Source of the DNA: a methanogenic archaeon mixed culture ISO4-G1
GTDB taxonomy: Archaea > Thermoplasmatota > Thermoplasmata > Methanomassiliicoccales > Methanomethylophilaceae
Assembly (NCBI GenBank): GCA_001563305.1
Contig: CP013703.1
Coordinates: forward strand, 1 to 64,000
Length of the DNA stretch: 64,000 nucleotides
Reading direction: 5' to 3'
Shown here: positions 44,165 to 52,907 of the stretch, piece after piece
Layout: the number at the start of each line of letters is the position of its first letter
Numbering within the stretch: the first letter of the stretch is position 1
Notes under the pieces: generated by a model
Databases searched by the model: none
Told to the model about the DNA's origin: nothing
The model's input: the letters and a program-made list of their open reading frames with translations, nothing else
Translations under genes and position numbers: made by a program

Positions 44165-45394
44165 TCAGAAAAGTTTCTCCTTTTGGCTCTCCTCGGATGC
44201 AAAACCGTAGGACGCCATCTTCCTGCCTATCAGGAATACCGCCGCATACTCGGGCACAGTGGTCTCGCCGCTGAGCTTGAAGTGCTGACCCTTCATGTCC
44301 AATTCGGCATCCTTGCGCATGGTGATCTTGACCTCATCGTCGGAATACTCCTTGGGGACGGCCATCTGCAGGGGGTCGAAGTCCGTGAGCTCCGCCCTGG
44401 TAATGGGGGTGACTCTCAGTCCGCTCTTTCCGTGGACGGAACCGGGCAGACGGATCAGTCTCTTGATATCCGCGGTGACGGGTTCGTCGACCTCTCCCGA
44501 GAGCCTCGGGGCCATATCCTCCTTCATGACCTTGACAAGGATGTTCTGGGTCGACTGGGACAGTATGGCCATGGTGTTCTTCTCGAACAGGGTGCCCCTG
44601 GTCTTCCTCAGCTCCTCCTGGGCCTTGAACAGCGTCGCGGCCTGGCTCCCCTTGATGCTGGGATACTCCTTCTTGAAGTCCTTGACCTCGCCGTCGCAGA
44701 GGTCGTTCACGACGTCCATGAGGGCGTTCCTCATCATGAGCTTCCATCCCCCGGAGTCCTCCGGCGGGATGAGGCGGTCCTTCGCGATGTTCGTGCGGAC
44801 GCCGTTGCCGGTGGCGATCTGGGATGTGGCCACCCTGTTGAACGGGAACACCCAGTCGATGTTCAGACCCGATCCGGTGATGAAGTCCACCAGCTCCCTT
44901 CTCTCGGGGGCCCCCAGGCTCATGATGTCCGGAGTGCGGACATGCGCGTGGTATCCTCTCCCTCCGGAGAACGTTATGTGGATCTGGTCTTCCTGGAATC
45001 CGAGGTTGTCCATGAGGAACGTGTCCACCAGATGCATCATCTGGGAGCGGATCTCCCTGAGCATCTCCGCATAGGTCATGTTGCCGGCGCCCTCCAGGTG
45101 GTCCGCGTCCAGGTCGAAGATGAGCTCCGCGCCCATCCAGCCCTTCTCGTCCATGGTCGGGGCGTCCGGTTTGCGGTAGTACGATGTGGAGTAGTAGCTG
45201 TGCGACGGGACCTGTCCCATCATGAAGCGGTGCAGGTCCTCGGGACTGGTGAAGCCCATGTGCCTCTGCACGTAGGTCTTGTCGAAGAACATGAAACCGA
45301 ACTCCCTGCGGGTGAACCTGTCCGGTAGGATAGGGGTGTTCACCTTGTAGTATTTCCTGAACGCCTTCAGCAGGAAGCGTTGGTTCGAGTCCAT
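44165..45394 (-). CDS. priS: DNA primase catalytic subunit PriS
   Basis: PriS makes the primers for DNA synthesis. The 409-residue protein has the AEP-family catalytic residues in GAELIFDLDADHLEG (the two metal-binding aspartates, about residue 103), the region FSGGRGYHAHVRTPD (about 152, with the conserved histidine) and RLIRLPGSVHGKSGL near the C-terminus. ATG 45394 (MDSNQRF) lies about 27 bases from a TATA core; ATG 45418 lies almost within that element and is less likely. The start region is divergent from the TatD gene. Confidence 0.94.
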   Translation of the reverse strand: MDSNQRFLLKAFRKYYKVNTPILPDRFTRREFGFMFFDKTYVQRHMGFTSPEDLHRFMMGQVPSHSYYSTSYYRKPDAPTMDEKGWMGAELIFDLDADHLEGAGNMTYAEMLREIRSQMMHLVDTFLMDNLGFQEDQIHITFSGGRGYHAHVRTPDIMSLGAPERRELVDFITGSGLNIDWVFPFNRVATSQIATGNGVRTNIAKDRLIPPEDSGGWKLMMRNALMDVVNDLCDGEVKDFKKEYPSIKGSQAATLFKAQEELRKTRGTLFEKNTMAILSQSTQNILVKVMKEDMAPRLSGEVDEPVTADIKRLIRLPGSVHGKSGLRVTPITRAELTDFDPLQMAVPKEYSDDEVKITMRKDAELDMKGQHFKLSGETTVPEYAAVFLIGRKMASYGFASEESQKEKLF

Positions 45395-45416
45395 CGGATA
45401 CGGATTATCGACTGTC

Positions 45417-45425
45417 ATAATATAT
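45417..45425. promoter_or_regulatory. Symmetric TATA element between priS and tatD
   Basis: The core ATAATATAT lies centred in the 51-base gap between the priS ATG (45394) and the tatD ATG (45446). It is about 27 bases from the first and 25 from the second. Both spacings match the normal distance from TATA to transcription start in archaea, so one element could make two leaderless transcripts in opposite directions. Confidence 0.55.
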
Positions 45426-45445
45426 CCTATGCCGATTCGCAGCCC

Positions 45446-46282
45446 ATGAGCGAGAAGGTCCCGGTCTACGACAACCATCTCCACAACAGCCCTTCGGGCA
45501 GGAACGTGGAGGCACTCAAGGAGTTCCAGTCCCTGGGCGGTACCGGGCTCACCCTCGTGACGCTCCCCTACAAGGAGGTCCAGATCACCTGCGGGGAGGA
45601 TTTCGGGAGATCCTACGAGATAACCTACGGACTGGCATCCAAGGGCAGGGAGCAAACGGACCTGGAGATCAACATCGCGGTCGGACCGTATCCGATATTG
45701 CTGATCTCTTTGGCGGAGGCTTACGGCCTCCAGAAGGCCGAGGAGACCATGATCGAGGGCATGGAGATCGCCGCAAGGGACATCGCCGAGGGCCGCGCAT
45801 GCGCCATCGGGGAGATCGGAAGGCCCCACTTCCCGGTATCCGAAGAGATATGGGACGCATCCAACAGGGTGCTCCTGAGGGGGATGGAACTGGCCAAGGA
45901 ACTGGATGTGCCAGTCATCATCCACTGCGAGAATTCCGACGACACCGACAGGTCGCTGGCGGAGCTGGCGGACAAGGCCGGGCTGGACCGCGGACTGGTC
46001 GTTAAGCATTCGTCCCCGCCGCTGGTCCTGCCGGAGGAGACTCACGGCGTCATGCCGTCGATCCCGGCGTCCAAATCCCTGCTGAAGGAGGCGCTGTCCA
46101 AGGGTACGGACAGGTTCATGATCGAGACCGATTACATAGACGATCCCGAGAGGCCGACATCCATAATGGCGGTGTCCACCGTGCCCAAGAAGGTCGCGTC
46201 ATGGGTCGCCAGCGGGCAGGTGCCCATGGAATCGATTTATAGAATCTGCAAGGATATACCCGATTCACTCTACCATCGCTGA
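45446..46282 (+). CDS. TatD-like metal-dependent hydrolase (COG1099-like)
   Basis: The 278-residue protein belongs to the TatD-type amidohydrolases, which are predicted metal-dependent nucleases or hydrolases. Metal-site residues are visible: DNHLHNSPSG near the N-terminus (His-x-His), AIGEIGRPHF (Glu), VIIHCENS (His), VVKHSSPP (His) and MIETDYIDD (Asp). The archaeal COG1099 branch is uncharacterised. The ATG is 25 bases after a TATA core, and the MBL-fold gene follows after nine bases. Confidence 0.85.
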   Translation: MSEKVPVYDNHLHNSPSGRNVEALKEFQSLGGTGLTLVTLPYKEVQITCGEDFGRSYEITYGLASKGREQTDLEINIAVGPYPILLISLAEAYGLQKAEETMIEGMEIAARDIAEGRACAIGEIGRPHFPVSEEIWDASNRVLLRGMELAKELDVPVIIHCENSDDTDRSLAELADKAGLDRGLVVKHSSPPLVLPEETHGVMPSIPASKSLLKEALSKGTDRFMIETDYIDDPERPTSIMAVSTVPKKVASWVASGQVPMESIYRICKDIPDSLYHR

Positions 46283-46291
46283 GGTCATGAC

Positions 46292-47038
46292 ATGAGTACG
46301 AAGATCACATGCGTCTACGACGAAGGTTCGCAGCCGGGCACCCCGCTGATAGGTGCGAAGGGCACATCATTCCTCATCGAGAAGGATGGGAAGAGGATAC
46401 TGTTCAACGCGGGTCTCCGCGACAGGTACCTGATCCACAACATGGAGCATCTGGAGATCGATCCTGCATCCATCGATGTGGTCGTGATATCGCAGAGCAA
46501 CCCCTGCGCCTCTGGGGCGCTGAACGGTCTCCTGAAGGGAAGGGAGGCACCGATCGACGTGTACTGTCCGAACGGACTCTACGGCGGAAGATCCCTACTC
46601 AGCAGGGGGGTCGGCCTGTCCGAGGAGAACAGGTCCAAGCCGGTGTTCCATGACATCGGCGAATGGCAGGAGATCATTCCGGGAGTGTACATAACGCCGT
46701 TCTACTACGACGCGAAGGGTTACGGCGAGACGTTCCTCGCCGTCAAGGACGGGAACAAGCTGGCGCTGATGAGCGGAAGATGCTCATGCTATCCCGATGC
46801 CGTGATCGCGGATGTGACGTCACATATCGGCACGAAGCCCACGGTCTTCATGGGCCCGGTGCTCCTCGAGAAAAAGAAGAAGGCGGTCGCCAAGGTGTAC
46901 GCGGACATGCTGTGCCAGATACCCGAATTGTACATCAACCACTGCGTAGGGAAGGACGGGATGGTGAACCTCCGCGTCAACCTCGGGCTGGCGGGCGTCC
47001 AGGATTTCTACGTCGGGGACACGTACGACCTGAAGTGA
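46292..47038 (+). CDS. MBL-fold protein lacking the usual metal ligands
   Basis: The 248-residue protein resembles the COG1237 group of metallo-beta-lactamase-fold proteins, to which an enzyme of methanopterin synthesis belongs. The opening TSFLIEKDGKRILFNAGLRD fits. Where the family has an HxHxDH motif, this protein reads SQSNPCASGAL (about residue 69), with all the histidines gone. Later parts, GRCSCYPDAVIAD and LYINHCVGKDG, align with the family but differ at ligand positions. It is probably not a metal hydrolase, or it uses other ligands. It follows the TatD gene by nine bases and is likely to be co-transcribed with it. Confidence 0.75.
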   Translation: MSTKITCVYDEGSQPGTPLIGAKGTSFLIEKDGKRILFNAGLRDRYLIHNMEHLEIDPASIDVVVISQSNPCASGALNGLLKGREAPIDVYCPNGLYGGRSLLSRGVGLSEENRSKPVFHDIGEWQEIIPGVYITPFYYDAKGYGETFLAVKDGNKLALMSGRCSCYPDAVIADVTSHIGTKPTVFMGPVLLEKKKKAVAKVYADMLCQIPELYINHCVGKDGMVNLRVNLGLAGVQDFYVGDTYDLK

Positions 47039-47113
47039 TCCGAAATCGGAATCATTGAAGTGTTCTTATGTAACATTTTTATACGAGTACATACACAGTC
47101 CTAGTGATTAAAA

Positions 47114-48007
47114 ATGCGTTTCTGGCGCGGAAGGACCGCTCTGATGTTCGTCGCGATGACGGGGATCCTGGTTGCACTGGGATCGGTGATAGGCTACATC
47201 TTCAACTACATGTGGGTCGGATTCTACATAATGATGGCCCTGTCGCTGGTCATCTGTTTCTGCTCGTACTTCTTCTCCAAGAAGATGGCGCTCACGGCGA
47301 ACAAGGTCCGCATAGTGACCGAGGCCGAGGAGCCCAGGCTCTACAGGACGGTCCAGAAGCTCGCGATGAAGGCAAACCTCCCCATGCCCCAGGTCGGTGT
47401 CGCCGATCAGAACATGCCCAACGCGTTCGCGACCGGGCGCAGCCCGAAGGACGCGGCCGTGGTGGCCACGAGGCCGCTGCTGGACATGCTCACGGATGAG
47501 GAGCTCGAGGGAGTCCTGGCGCACGAGATGTCCCATGTGAAGAACAGGGACATCCTCGTCATGAGCGTCGCATCCGCTATGGCGGTCATCATTTCGTATG
47601 TGACCAGGATGGGTGTCTGGACGGCCATCTTCAGCAACAACAGGGAGAACCCGGGGGCCCTTGCCATAGCGATCCTCGCCGACCTCACCCTGCCGTTCGC
47701 AGCGATGCTGGTCCAGCTCGGCGTGTCGAGGAACCGCGAATATCTGGCGGACGAGTCCGCTGGAAGGCTCACCGGCAAACCGATGGCACTCGCCAGTGCT
47801 CTCGAGAGGCTCGAGACCGGATGCTCGTCAAGATACAACAAGTACGACAATCCCTCATGCGCCAACATGTGGATCTCCGATCCCTACGGAAGGGGAAGGG
47901 ATTCGTTCATCACCACCCTCTTCAGGACTCACCCGACCACCGCTGACCGCGTGGAGAAGCTGAAGGAGCTCGATTACGAGCTCAACGGCGTGCGCCACGT
48001 TTACTGA
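47114..48007 (+). CDS. htpX: HtpX-like membrane zinc metalloprotease
   Basis: HtpX is a membrane protease that degrades misfolded membrane proteins. The 297-residue protein has two N-terminal membrane helices (about residues 8-28 and 34-55) and two more around 150-200. The zinc motif is HEMSH at about residue 136, and the third ligand is in RNREYLADESAGRL. All catalytic residues are intact. A TTTTTATACG promoter lies about 35 bases upstream. The last seven bases overlap the convergent HPS-RraA gene. Confidence 0.93.
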   Translation: MRFWRGRTALMFVAMTGILVALGSVIGYIFNYMWVGFYIMMALSLVICFCSYFFSKKMALTANKVRIVTEAEEPRLYRTVQKLAMKANLPMPQVGVADQNMPNAFATGRSPKDAAVVATRPLLDMLTDEELEGVLAHEMSHVKNRDILVMSVASAMAVIISYVTRMGVWTAIFSNNRENPGALAIAILADLTLPFAAMLVQLGVSRNREYLADESAGRLTGKPMALASALERLETGCSSRYNKYDNPSCANMWISDPYGRGRDSFITTLFRTHPTTADRVEKLKELDYELNGVRHVY

Positions 48008-49293
48008 ACAGGTTCCCACTTCGAGAGTTCGTTGACCTTCGAGAGGGTCGATCCCCTCTTGATCTCCTCTCTCGTGCGGTTCTCCCTCTCGTGGACGTCC
48101 AGGGAACGGTTCGCGACCTCGACGGCCATCTCCTTGGGGATGACCACGACCCCGCTCTCGTCACCGACGATCCAGTCGCCGGTCCTGACCCTCTGTCCGC
48201 CGACGGTGACCTCGATCCCGATGCCGCCGTATCCCTTCGGTTCCCCGGCACAGGGCGCAACCGTCCTGGAGAATGCCGGGAACTTCAGGTCCCTTATGTC
48301 GTCGATGTCCCTGATGGCACCGTCGATGACTATACCGTTGGCGCCCATGACCATCGCCGAGCATGTGGCGAGCTCGCCCCAGACCGCGACGGGGGCTCCG
48401 CCCACGTCGACGACCAGGACGTCGCCCTTCTTCACGTGATCTATCGCCTCCACGGGCTTCGCCCAATCGCCGTTGGCTGTCTGGACGGTCAGTGCCCTCC
48501 CGACCATCCTCTGCCTGTGCTGGAGGGACTGGGGAACGATGCCGATCATTACGCCCTGTTTGTGGAACGCGTCCGAGATGTTGCAGGTGGAGACCTTCGA
48601 GAACGCCTCGAAGAGTTCGTCCTCGGTGTACTTCTTGGAGATCCTGGTGTCGATCTTGGCCCCGGCCATCGCCTTCTTGACGTTTTCCGCGGCCTGTCTG
48701 ATGTTACCGGTCTTGATGATGGCCCCGCCGACGATGATGTCGGTCGCTCCCGCCTCCGCGTAGAGTCCCGCGTTCTCGGCGGTGATGCCTCCGGCGACTG
48801 CCACGGGGATGGACACGGCCTCGACGACCTTTCTGAGAGTATCTATGGGCGGCTCCTCGCCCTTCATCTGCGTGTCGATGCCCATGTGCAGGCAGATGTA
48901 TGCCACTCCGAGCTTCTCGACCTCCTTGGAACGGGCCACTTTGTCGGGCACGTTGATCATGTCCACCATGACCTCGGCGCCGTACTTCCTGCCCGCCATG
49001 ACCGCCTCCTCGATGGTGGAGTCCTCGGAAAGACCCAGCACGGTGATTATGTTGGCACCGGCCTTGGCCATGATCTCCACTTCGACCCCTCCGACGTCCA
49101 TCGTCTTGGTGTCGGCTATGATCTTCTTCCCGGGGAATTCCCTGCGGAGCGTGCGCACGGCCTCGGCGCCTTCGCTCTTGATGAGAGGTGTTCCGACCTC
49201 GACCCAATCCGCGCCTCCGTCCACCGCCTCATGTGCGATGACGACGGCTCTGTTCAGCTGCATCAGGTCCAAAGCGATCTGCAATACGGGCAT
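48001..49293 (-). CDS. Fused 3-hexulose-6-phosphate synthase and RraA-like domain
   Basis: The 430-residue protein joins two enzymes. The N-terminal half (about residues 1-210) is an OMP-decarboxylase-type barrel like 3-hexulose-6-phosphate synthase, with LQIALDLMQLNRAVVIA, VEVGTPLIKSEG and IADTKTMDVGG. In archaea this activity, run backwards, makes ribulose-5-phosphate for nucleotides. The C-terminal half (about 225-430) is RraA-like, with DAFHKQGVMIG and GDESGVVVIP, a fold that includes aldolases and decarboxylases. ATG 49293 has a GGTGGG site. Such fusions are known in archaea. The role of the second half is uncertain. Confidence 0.9.
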   Translation of the reverse strand: MPVLQIALDLMQLNRAVVIAHEAVDGGADWVEVGTPLIKSEGAEAVRTLRREFPGKKIIADTKTMDVGGVEVEIMAKAGANIITVLGLSEDSTIEEAVMAGRKYGAEVMVDMINVPDKVARSKEVEKLGVAYICLHMGIDTQMKGEEPPIDTLRKVVEAVSIPVAVAGGITAENAGLYAEAGATDIIVGGAIIKTGNIRQAAENVKKAMAGAKIDTRISKKYTEDELFEAFSKVSTCNISDAFHKQGVMIGIVPQSLQHRQRMVGRALTVQTANGDWAKPVEAIDHVKKGDVLVVDVGGAPVAVWGELATCSAMVMGANGIVIDGAIRDIDDIRDLKFPAFSRTVAPCAGEPKGYGGIGIEVTVGGQRVRTGDWIVGDESGVVVIPKEMAVEVANRSLDVHERENRTREEIKRGSTLSKVNELSKWEPVQ

Positions 49294-49487
49294 GGTTCCC
49301 ACCTATCGTGTGTGCATATTTACCCATATTGGGAGAGAATGCCACTCAGCTCGCCCGTCTATCATCACTTTCAGCTCGATAAAACGATCATCATCGTGGC
49401 GATGCACCATGTGCGTGGTCGTTCAAATCAGTTCCTATCCAAACCCATCATTTTAACTAGGTGGGAACGTATCGAAAGCCCGGTATC

Positions 49488-49967
49488 ATGTTCGGCAAGA
49501 AGGACGAGAAGAAACCTCGCATACTCTTCCTCGACAGGAAGAACGATTACGTGTCGCAGCTGGCGGAGTATTTCACCAACCAGCTCTTCGAGGGCAGGTA
49601 CGAGGTCTACAGTGCCGGTTTCGAGCACGACATCATCGACTGCGAGATGATATCCGTCATGTATCAGGTCGGAGAGGACATGAGGAGGCAGGTCGCCAAG
49701 GACCTGAAGAACGACGAGCTGCTCCCGAAGGATGACAATTACGATCTCGTCATCTACCTGGAGAAGCCGATCTTCGACGAGTACTCCAAGAAGTCCCCCT
49801 GGCAGGGGAAGCAGATTCTCGCACCGATGATCGCCCGTGAGGACTTCACCGCCACCGACGACGCCGAGCTCTACCAGGATTACGTCAAGGTCATCGAGCA
49901 GGTCAAGGCGTGGGTCAAGGACAACATGGGCGACTTCGAGGCCCTGTCCAAACTGGTATCCGCATGA
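49488..49967 (+). CDS. LMW phosphatase/arsenate reductase-like protein without the catalytic Cys
   Basis: The 159-residue protein resembles low-molecular-weight tyrosine phosphatases and ArsC over most of its length. In those enzymes the N-terminal loop reads like VLFVCTGNSCRS. Here it reads ILFLDRKNDYVS, with the nucleophilic cysteine replaced by aspartate and the loop arginine replaced by valine. Other features remain: AEYFTNQLF, the YEVYSAGFE strand and a late acidic region. It is therefore probably a non-catalytic relative. ATG 49488 was chosen over an upstream GTG at 49461. It overlaps tsr3 by ATGA, so a link to ribosome maturation is possible. Confidence 0.75.
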   Translation: MFGKKDEKKPRILFLDRKNDYVSQLAEYFTNQLFEGRYEVYSAGFEHDIIDCEMISVMYQVGEDMRRQVAKDLKNDELLPKDDNYDLVIYLEKPIFDEYSKKSPWQGKQILAPMIAREDFTATDDAELYQDYVKVIEQVKAWVKDNMGDFEALSKLVSA

Positions 49968-50479
49968 TCCCGGTCATAATCTTCGACAAGTGCCAGTGCG
50001 ACCCGAAGAAGTGCACGGCTAAGCGCATGCTGAAGTTCAATCTAGGCAAGGAGGCCAAGACCCTCGGGGCGATCCCGAAAGGGTCGGTGGTGCTGTCCCC
50101 GTTCTCTGACAGGGCGATGTCCCCCGCGGACATACACGCCGCCAGGAAGGGGCTCGTGGTCATGGACCTGACCTGGACGAACATCGACGAGTTCCCCCGT
50201 CTCAAGAACGTGGAGGAGAGGGCCCTCCCGTATCTGCTTGCATCGAATCCCATCAACTGGGGCAGGCCGATGGAGCTGAACAGCGCCGAGGCGGTCATGG
50301 CCGCCCTGTACATACTGGGCGAGAAGGACCAGGCAGCCGAGTTCCTCGGGAGGTTCAACTGGGCCCCGGAGTTCATGCGCCTCAACGGGGAGATGCTCGA
50401 GGAGTACTCGAGGGCGAAGGATTCCTCCGAGGTCGTCCGCATACAGAACGAGTACATCGAGGCCGTCCGCAAAGGCTGA
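49964..50479 (+). CDS. tsr3: Tsr3, 18S/16S rRNA aminocarboxypropyltransferase
   Basis: Tsr3 adds the aminocarboxypropyl group from S-adenosylmethionine to a hypermodified base in the decoding region of small-subunit rRNA. The 171-residue protein matches the archaeal family in length and contains FDKCQCDPKKCTAKRM near the start, VMDLTWTNID and YLLASNPINWGRPMELNSAE in the catalytic region. The ATG overlaps the stop of the phosphatase-like gene. After it, 50480-50582 is gene-free and holds a promoter (TATCAAATAC, near 50547) for the next operon. Confidence 0.9.
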   Translation: MIPVIIFDKCQCDPKKCTAKRMLKFNLGKEAKTLGAIPKGSVVLSPFSDRAMSPADIHAARKGLVVMDLTWTNIDEFPRLKNVEERALPYLLASNPINWGRPMELNSAEAVMAALYILGEKDQAAEFLGRFNWAPEFMRLNGEMLEEYSRAKDSSEVVRIQNEYIEAVRKG

Positions 50480-50582
50480 TTTTCTTCGATTTCTTTCATG
50501 AAAACGCGACCCTTCGGACACGTGCGAGCGACGGCTCATGTAACGTATCAAATACTTCGGATTGTGTACCATCACGGCGCGC

Positions 50583-50819
50583 ATGAAAGACAGTTTGCTG
50601 ATGATGATTTGGGATGCCCTGGGGAACGATAGACTTACCACCAGGGATGCCAGCGAAAGGCTGGACAGCCTGTTCGGATACCGCTGCCCGGACGATCTCG
50701 CGAAGACCCTGTCCAAGTACCGCAAGGAAGGTACCGTTAAGGGCGAGATCTCCATGGAGATGGGCGGATGGATCTGGTGGGTGGACGATGACTGTCGTGC
50801 GAAGGTGGGAGATCAATGA
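50583..50819 (+). CDS. Small winged-helix-like protein upstream of mcm
   Basis: The 78-residue protein appears to be a single winged helix: helices around LLMMIWDALGNDRLTTRDA and ERLDSLFGYRCPDDLAKTLS, followed by a beta wing (EGTVKGEISMEMGGWIWWV). I do not recognise a named family. ATG 50583 was chosen because it is near the predicted transcription start; a longer GTG start at 50562 is less likely. The stop overlaps the mcm ATG (ATGA), so its synthesis is tied to MCM. It could be a regulator of the operon or a helicase partner; neither is proven. Confidence 0.65.
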   Translation: MKDSLLMMIWDALGNDRLTTRDASERLDSLFGYRCPDDLAKTLSKYRKEGTVKGEISMEMGGWIWWVDDDCRAKVGDQ

Positions 50820-52903
50820 CATACGAGGACAGCGAGATAGCAAAGCTGTGGGAGACCATCCTCTCGACGGACAAGTACCGCGTTATGATCGCGGACATCG
50901 CGGACAACTTCCCGAAGAAGAAGAGCGTGAACATCGATTACAACGATGTCAACCTCTATGATATCACATTCTCAGCATACCTTCTCGAGAACCCGGACAG
51001 GTGCCTCAGGATCGCGAAGAAGTCAGTCATGGAGCTGGTCCCCAACATCGATCGTCCCGGACAGAGCATCAACGTCAGGATTTACAACCTGCCCCGCGAC
51101 GCCAAGGTCGAGATCAGGAACCTCAGGGCGGACCATCTCGGAAAACTGGTCGCCGTTGAGGGTCTCGTGAGGAAGGTCACCACCGTCAAACCCCGTATGA
51201 CATACGCCCTCTTCAGATGTGCCAGATGCAACTCCGAGATATGGGTGGAGCAGACCGGCATGCTGATGAAGGAGCCCCTCATGTGCAACAATCCGGACGG
51301 GAGCTGCAACAAGCAGGCCACACGTTTCATAGAGGATCTTGCCGCCTCATCGTACATCGACACCCAGAAGGTGGAGATCCAGGAGAGGCCAGAGGGACTC
51401 AGGGGAGGTTCCCAGCCCGAGAGGCTGACCGGTTTCGTCGAGGACGACATCGCCGGTCTGGTGACCCCTGGTAACAGCATCACGCTCAACGGTATCCTCC
51501 GCTCGCAGGAGAAGCCCGACAGGGACAAGACCACAGTCTTCGAGACGTTCCTGGATGTTGTTTCGATCGAATTCGAGCAGCACGAGTACGAGGAGATCCA
51601 GATCACGGAAGAGGACGAGAGGCAGATCAGGGCCATCTCGAGGGACCCCAACCTCTTCAATAATATCATCAAATCCATCGCGCCGTCCATCTTCGGAATG
51701 GACGAGCAGAAGAAGGCCATCGCCCTGCAGCTCTTCGGAGGCTGCCACAAGGTCATGGACGACGGTACGAACATCAGGGGGGACATACACATCCTCCTGA
51801 TCGGAGATCCCGGAGTCGCGAAGTCCCAGATTCTCAGATACATGAGCAGTCTGGCCCCCAGGGGAATCTATGCTTCAGGAAAGTCCGCATCCGCAGCGGG
51901 ACTCACCGCCGCGGCCGTCAGGGACGATTTCGGCGACGGAAGGTGGACCCTGGAGGCCGGTGCGCTGGTCCTGGCGGACAAGGGATTGGCATGCATCGAT
52001 GAGTTGGACAAGATGTCGGAACAGGACAGGTCGTCCCTGCACGAGGCAATGGAGGCCCAGAAGATCTCCGTCGCCAAGGCTGGTATCAATGCGACGCTGC
52101 AGTGCAGGTGCTCGATGCTCGCCGCCGCGAACCCCATGCACGGGAGGTTCGACGAAGAGAGCGACCTGTATGACCAGATCAATCTGCCCGCACCTTTGGT
52201 TTCGCGTTTCGACCTCGTGGAGGTCCTGATGGACAAGCCCGAGAAGGAGCACGACGAGAGGCTGTCGAGGCACATCCTCCAGACCCACGCCCGCGGAGAG
52301 GCCAGGATGGTCCCCGAGGGAATGGATGTGAGCGGTGTCAACGTCAATACGATCCTTGACAAGACGGATTCCATCAAGCCGGTCTATGACATCGAGACCC
52401 TGAGGAAGTACGTCGCTTACTCCAAGCGCATCACGCCGGTCATGTCCGACGAGGCCATGAAGATCATCCAGGACAGTTTCCTGAGGATCAGGAAAAAGGG
52501 CAACGGCAAGTCCGTCCCGATAACCGCGAGGCAGCTGGAGGGATACGTGCGTCTGGCGGAGGCATCGGCCAAGATGCGTCTCTCCGACACGATCACGGAC
52601 AGGGACGCCAACATCGCGGCCGACCTGGTGGAGCAGTATCTCGAAACGATAGCGGGCAACGGCGACGGAACATATGATATCGACAAGATCGCATCAGGCA
52701 TATCGTCGAGGGACCGCGATGTGCTGGATACGATCCGCGGGTACATCGAGGAGAACAGCGATGTCGGCGTGAAGATGGACGAGATACTGGCATACGCCAC
52801 AACCAACGGTCTCACCGAGAATCAGGCGGAGCGCGCGATGAAGCAGCTGAGCGACAGCGGCGAGATCTACAAGGGTCCGTCCGGTGTTTACAAGAAGGCT
52901 TGA
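50816..52903 (+). CDS. mcm: MCM replicative DNA helicase
   Basis: MCM is the hexameric helicase that unwinds DNA at replication forks. The 695-residue protein has the N-terminal OB fold with a zinc-finger-like cluster (CARCNSEI and CNNPDGSC, about residues 137-165), the AAA+ core with Walker A GDPGVAKSQ (about 331), Walker B CIDELDKM (about 396) and the arginine finger in PLVSRFDLVEVL (about 463), then a C-terminal winged helix (about 620-695). No intein is seen. It is coupled to the small gene upstream, and DUF424 follows after five bases. Confidence 0.96.
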   Translation: MTYEDSEIAKLWETILSTDKYRVMIADIADNFPKKKSVNIDYNDVNLYDITFSAYLLENPDRCLRIAKKSVMELVPNIDRPGQSINVRIYNLPRDAKVEIRNLRADHLGKLVAVEGLVRKVTTVKPRMTYALFRCARCNSEIWVEQTGMLMKEPLMCNNPDGSCNKQATRFIEDLAASSYIDTQKVEIQERPEGLRGGSQPERLTGFVEDDIAGLVTPGNSITLNGILRSQEKPDRDKTTVFETFLDVVSIEFEQHEYEEIQITEEDERQIRAISRDPNLFNNIIKSIAPSIFGMDEQKKAIALQLFGGCHKVMDDGTNIRGDIHILLIGDPGVAKSQILRYMSSLAPRGIYASGKSASAAGLTAAAVRDDFGDGRWTLEAGALVLADKGLACIDELDKMSEQDRSSLHEAMEAQKISVAKAGINATLQCRCSMLAAANPMHGRFDEESDLYDQINLPAPLVSRFDLVEVLMDKPEKEHDERLSRHILQTHARGEARMVPEGMDVSGVNVNTILDKTDSIKPVYDIETLRKYVAYSKRITPVMSDEAMKIIQDSFLRIRKKGNGKSVPITARQLEGYVRLAEASAKMRLSDTITDRDANIAADLVEQYLETIAGNGDGTYDIDKIASGISSRDRDVLDTIRGYIEENSDVGVKMDEILAYATTNGLTENQAERAMKQLSDSGEIYKGPSGVYKKA

Positions 52904-52907
52904 TACG

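Noticed and set aside
45370-45400. A tRNA T-arm-like stretch (GGTTCGAGTCC)
   Set aside because: It is the antisense of the priS codons for MDSNQRF; no cloverleaf can be formed around it.
45419-46045. Upstream extension of the priS frame through the tatD gene
   Set aside because: The extension has no family similarity, runs antisense to tatD, and the promoter and primase homology place the start at 45394 or 45418.
49400-49440. GTTCAAATC in the gap between the HPS-RraA and phosphatase-like genes, as a tRNA
   Set aside because: No acceptor, D or anticodon stems pair around it, and no CCA-like end is present.
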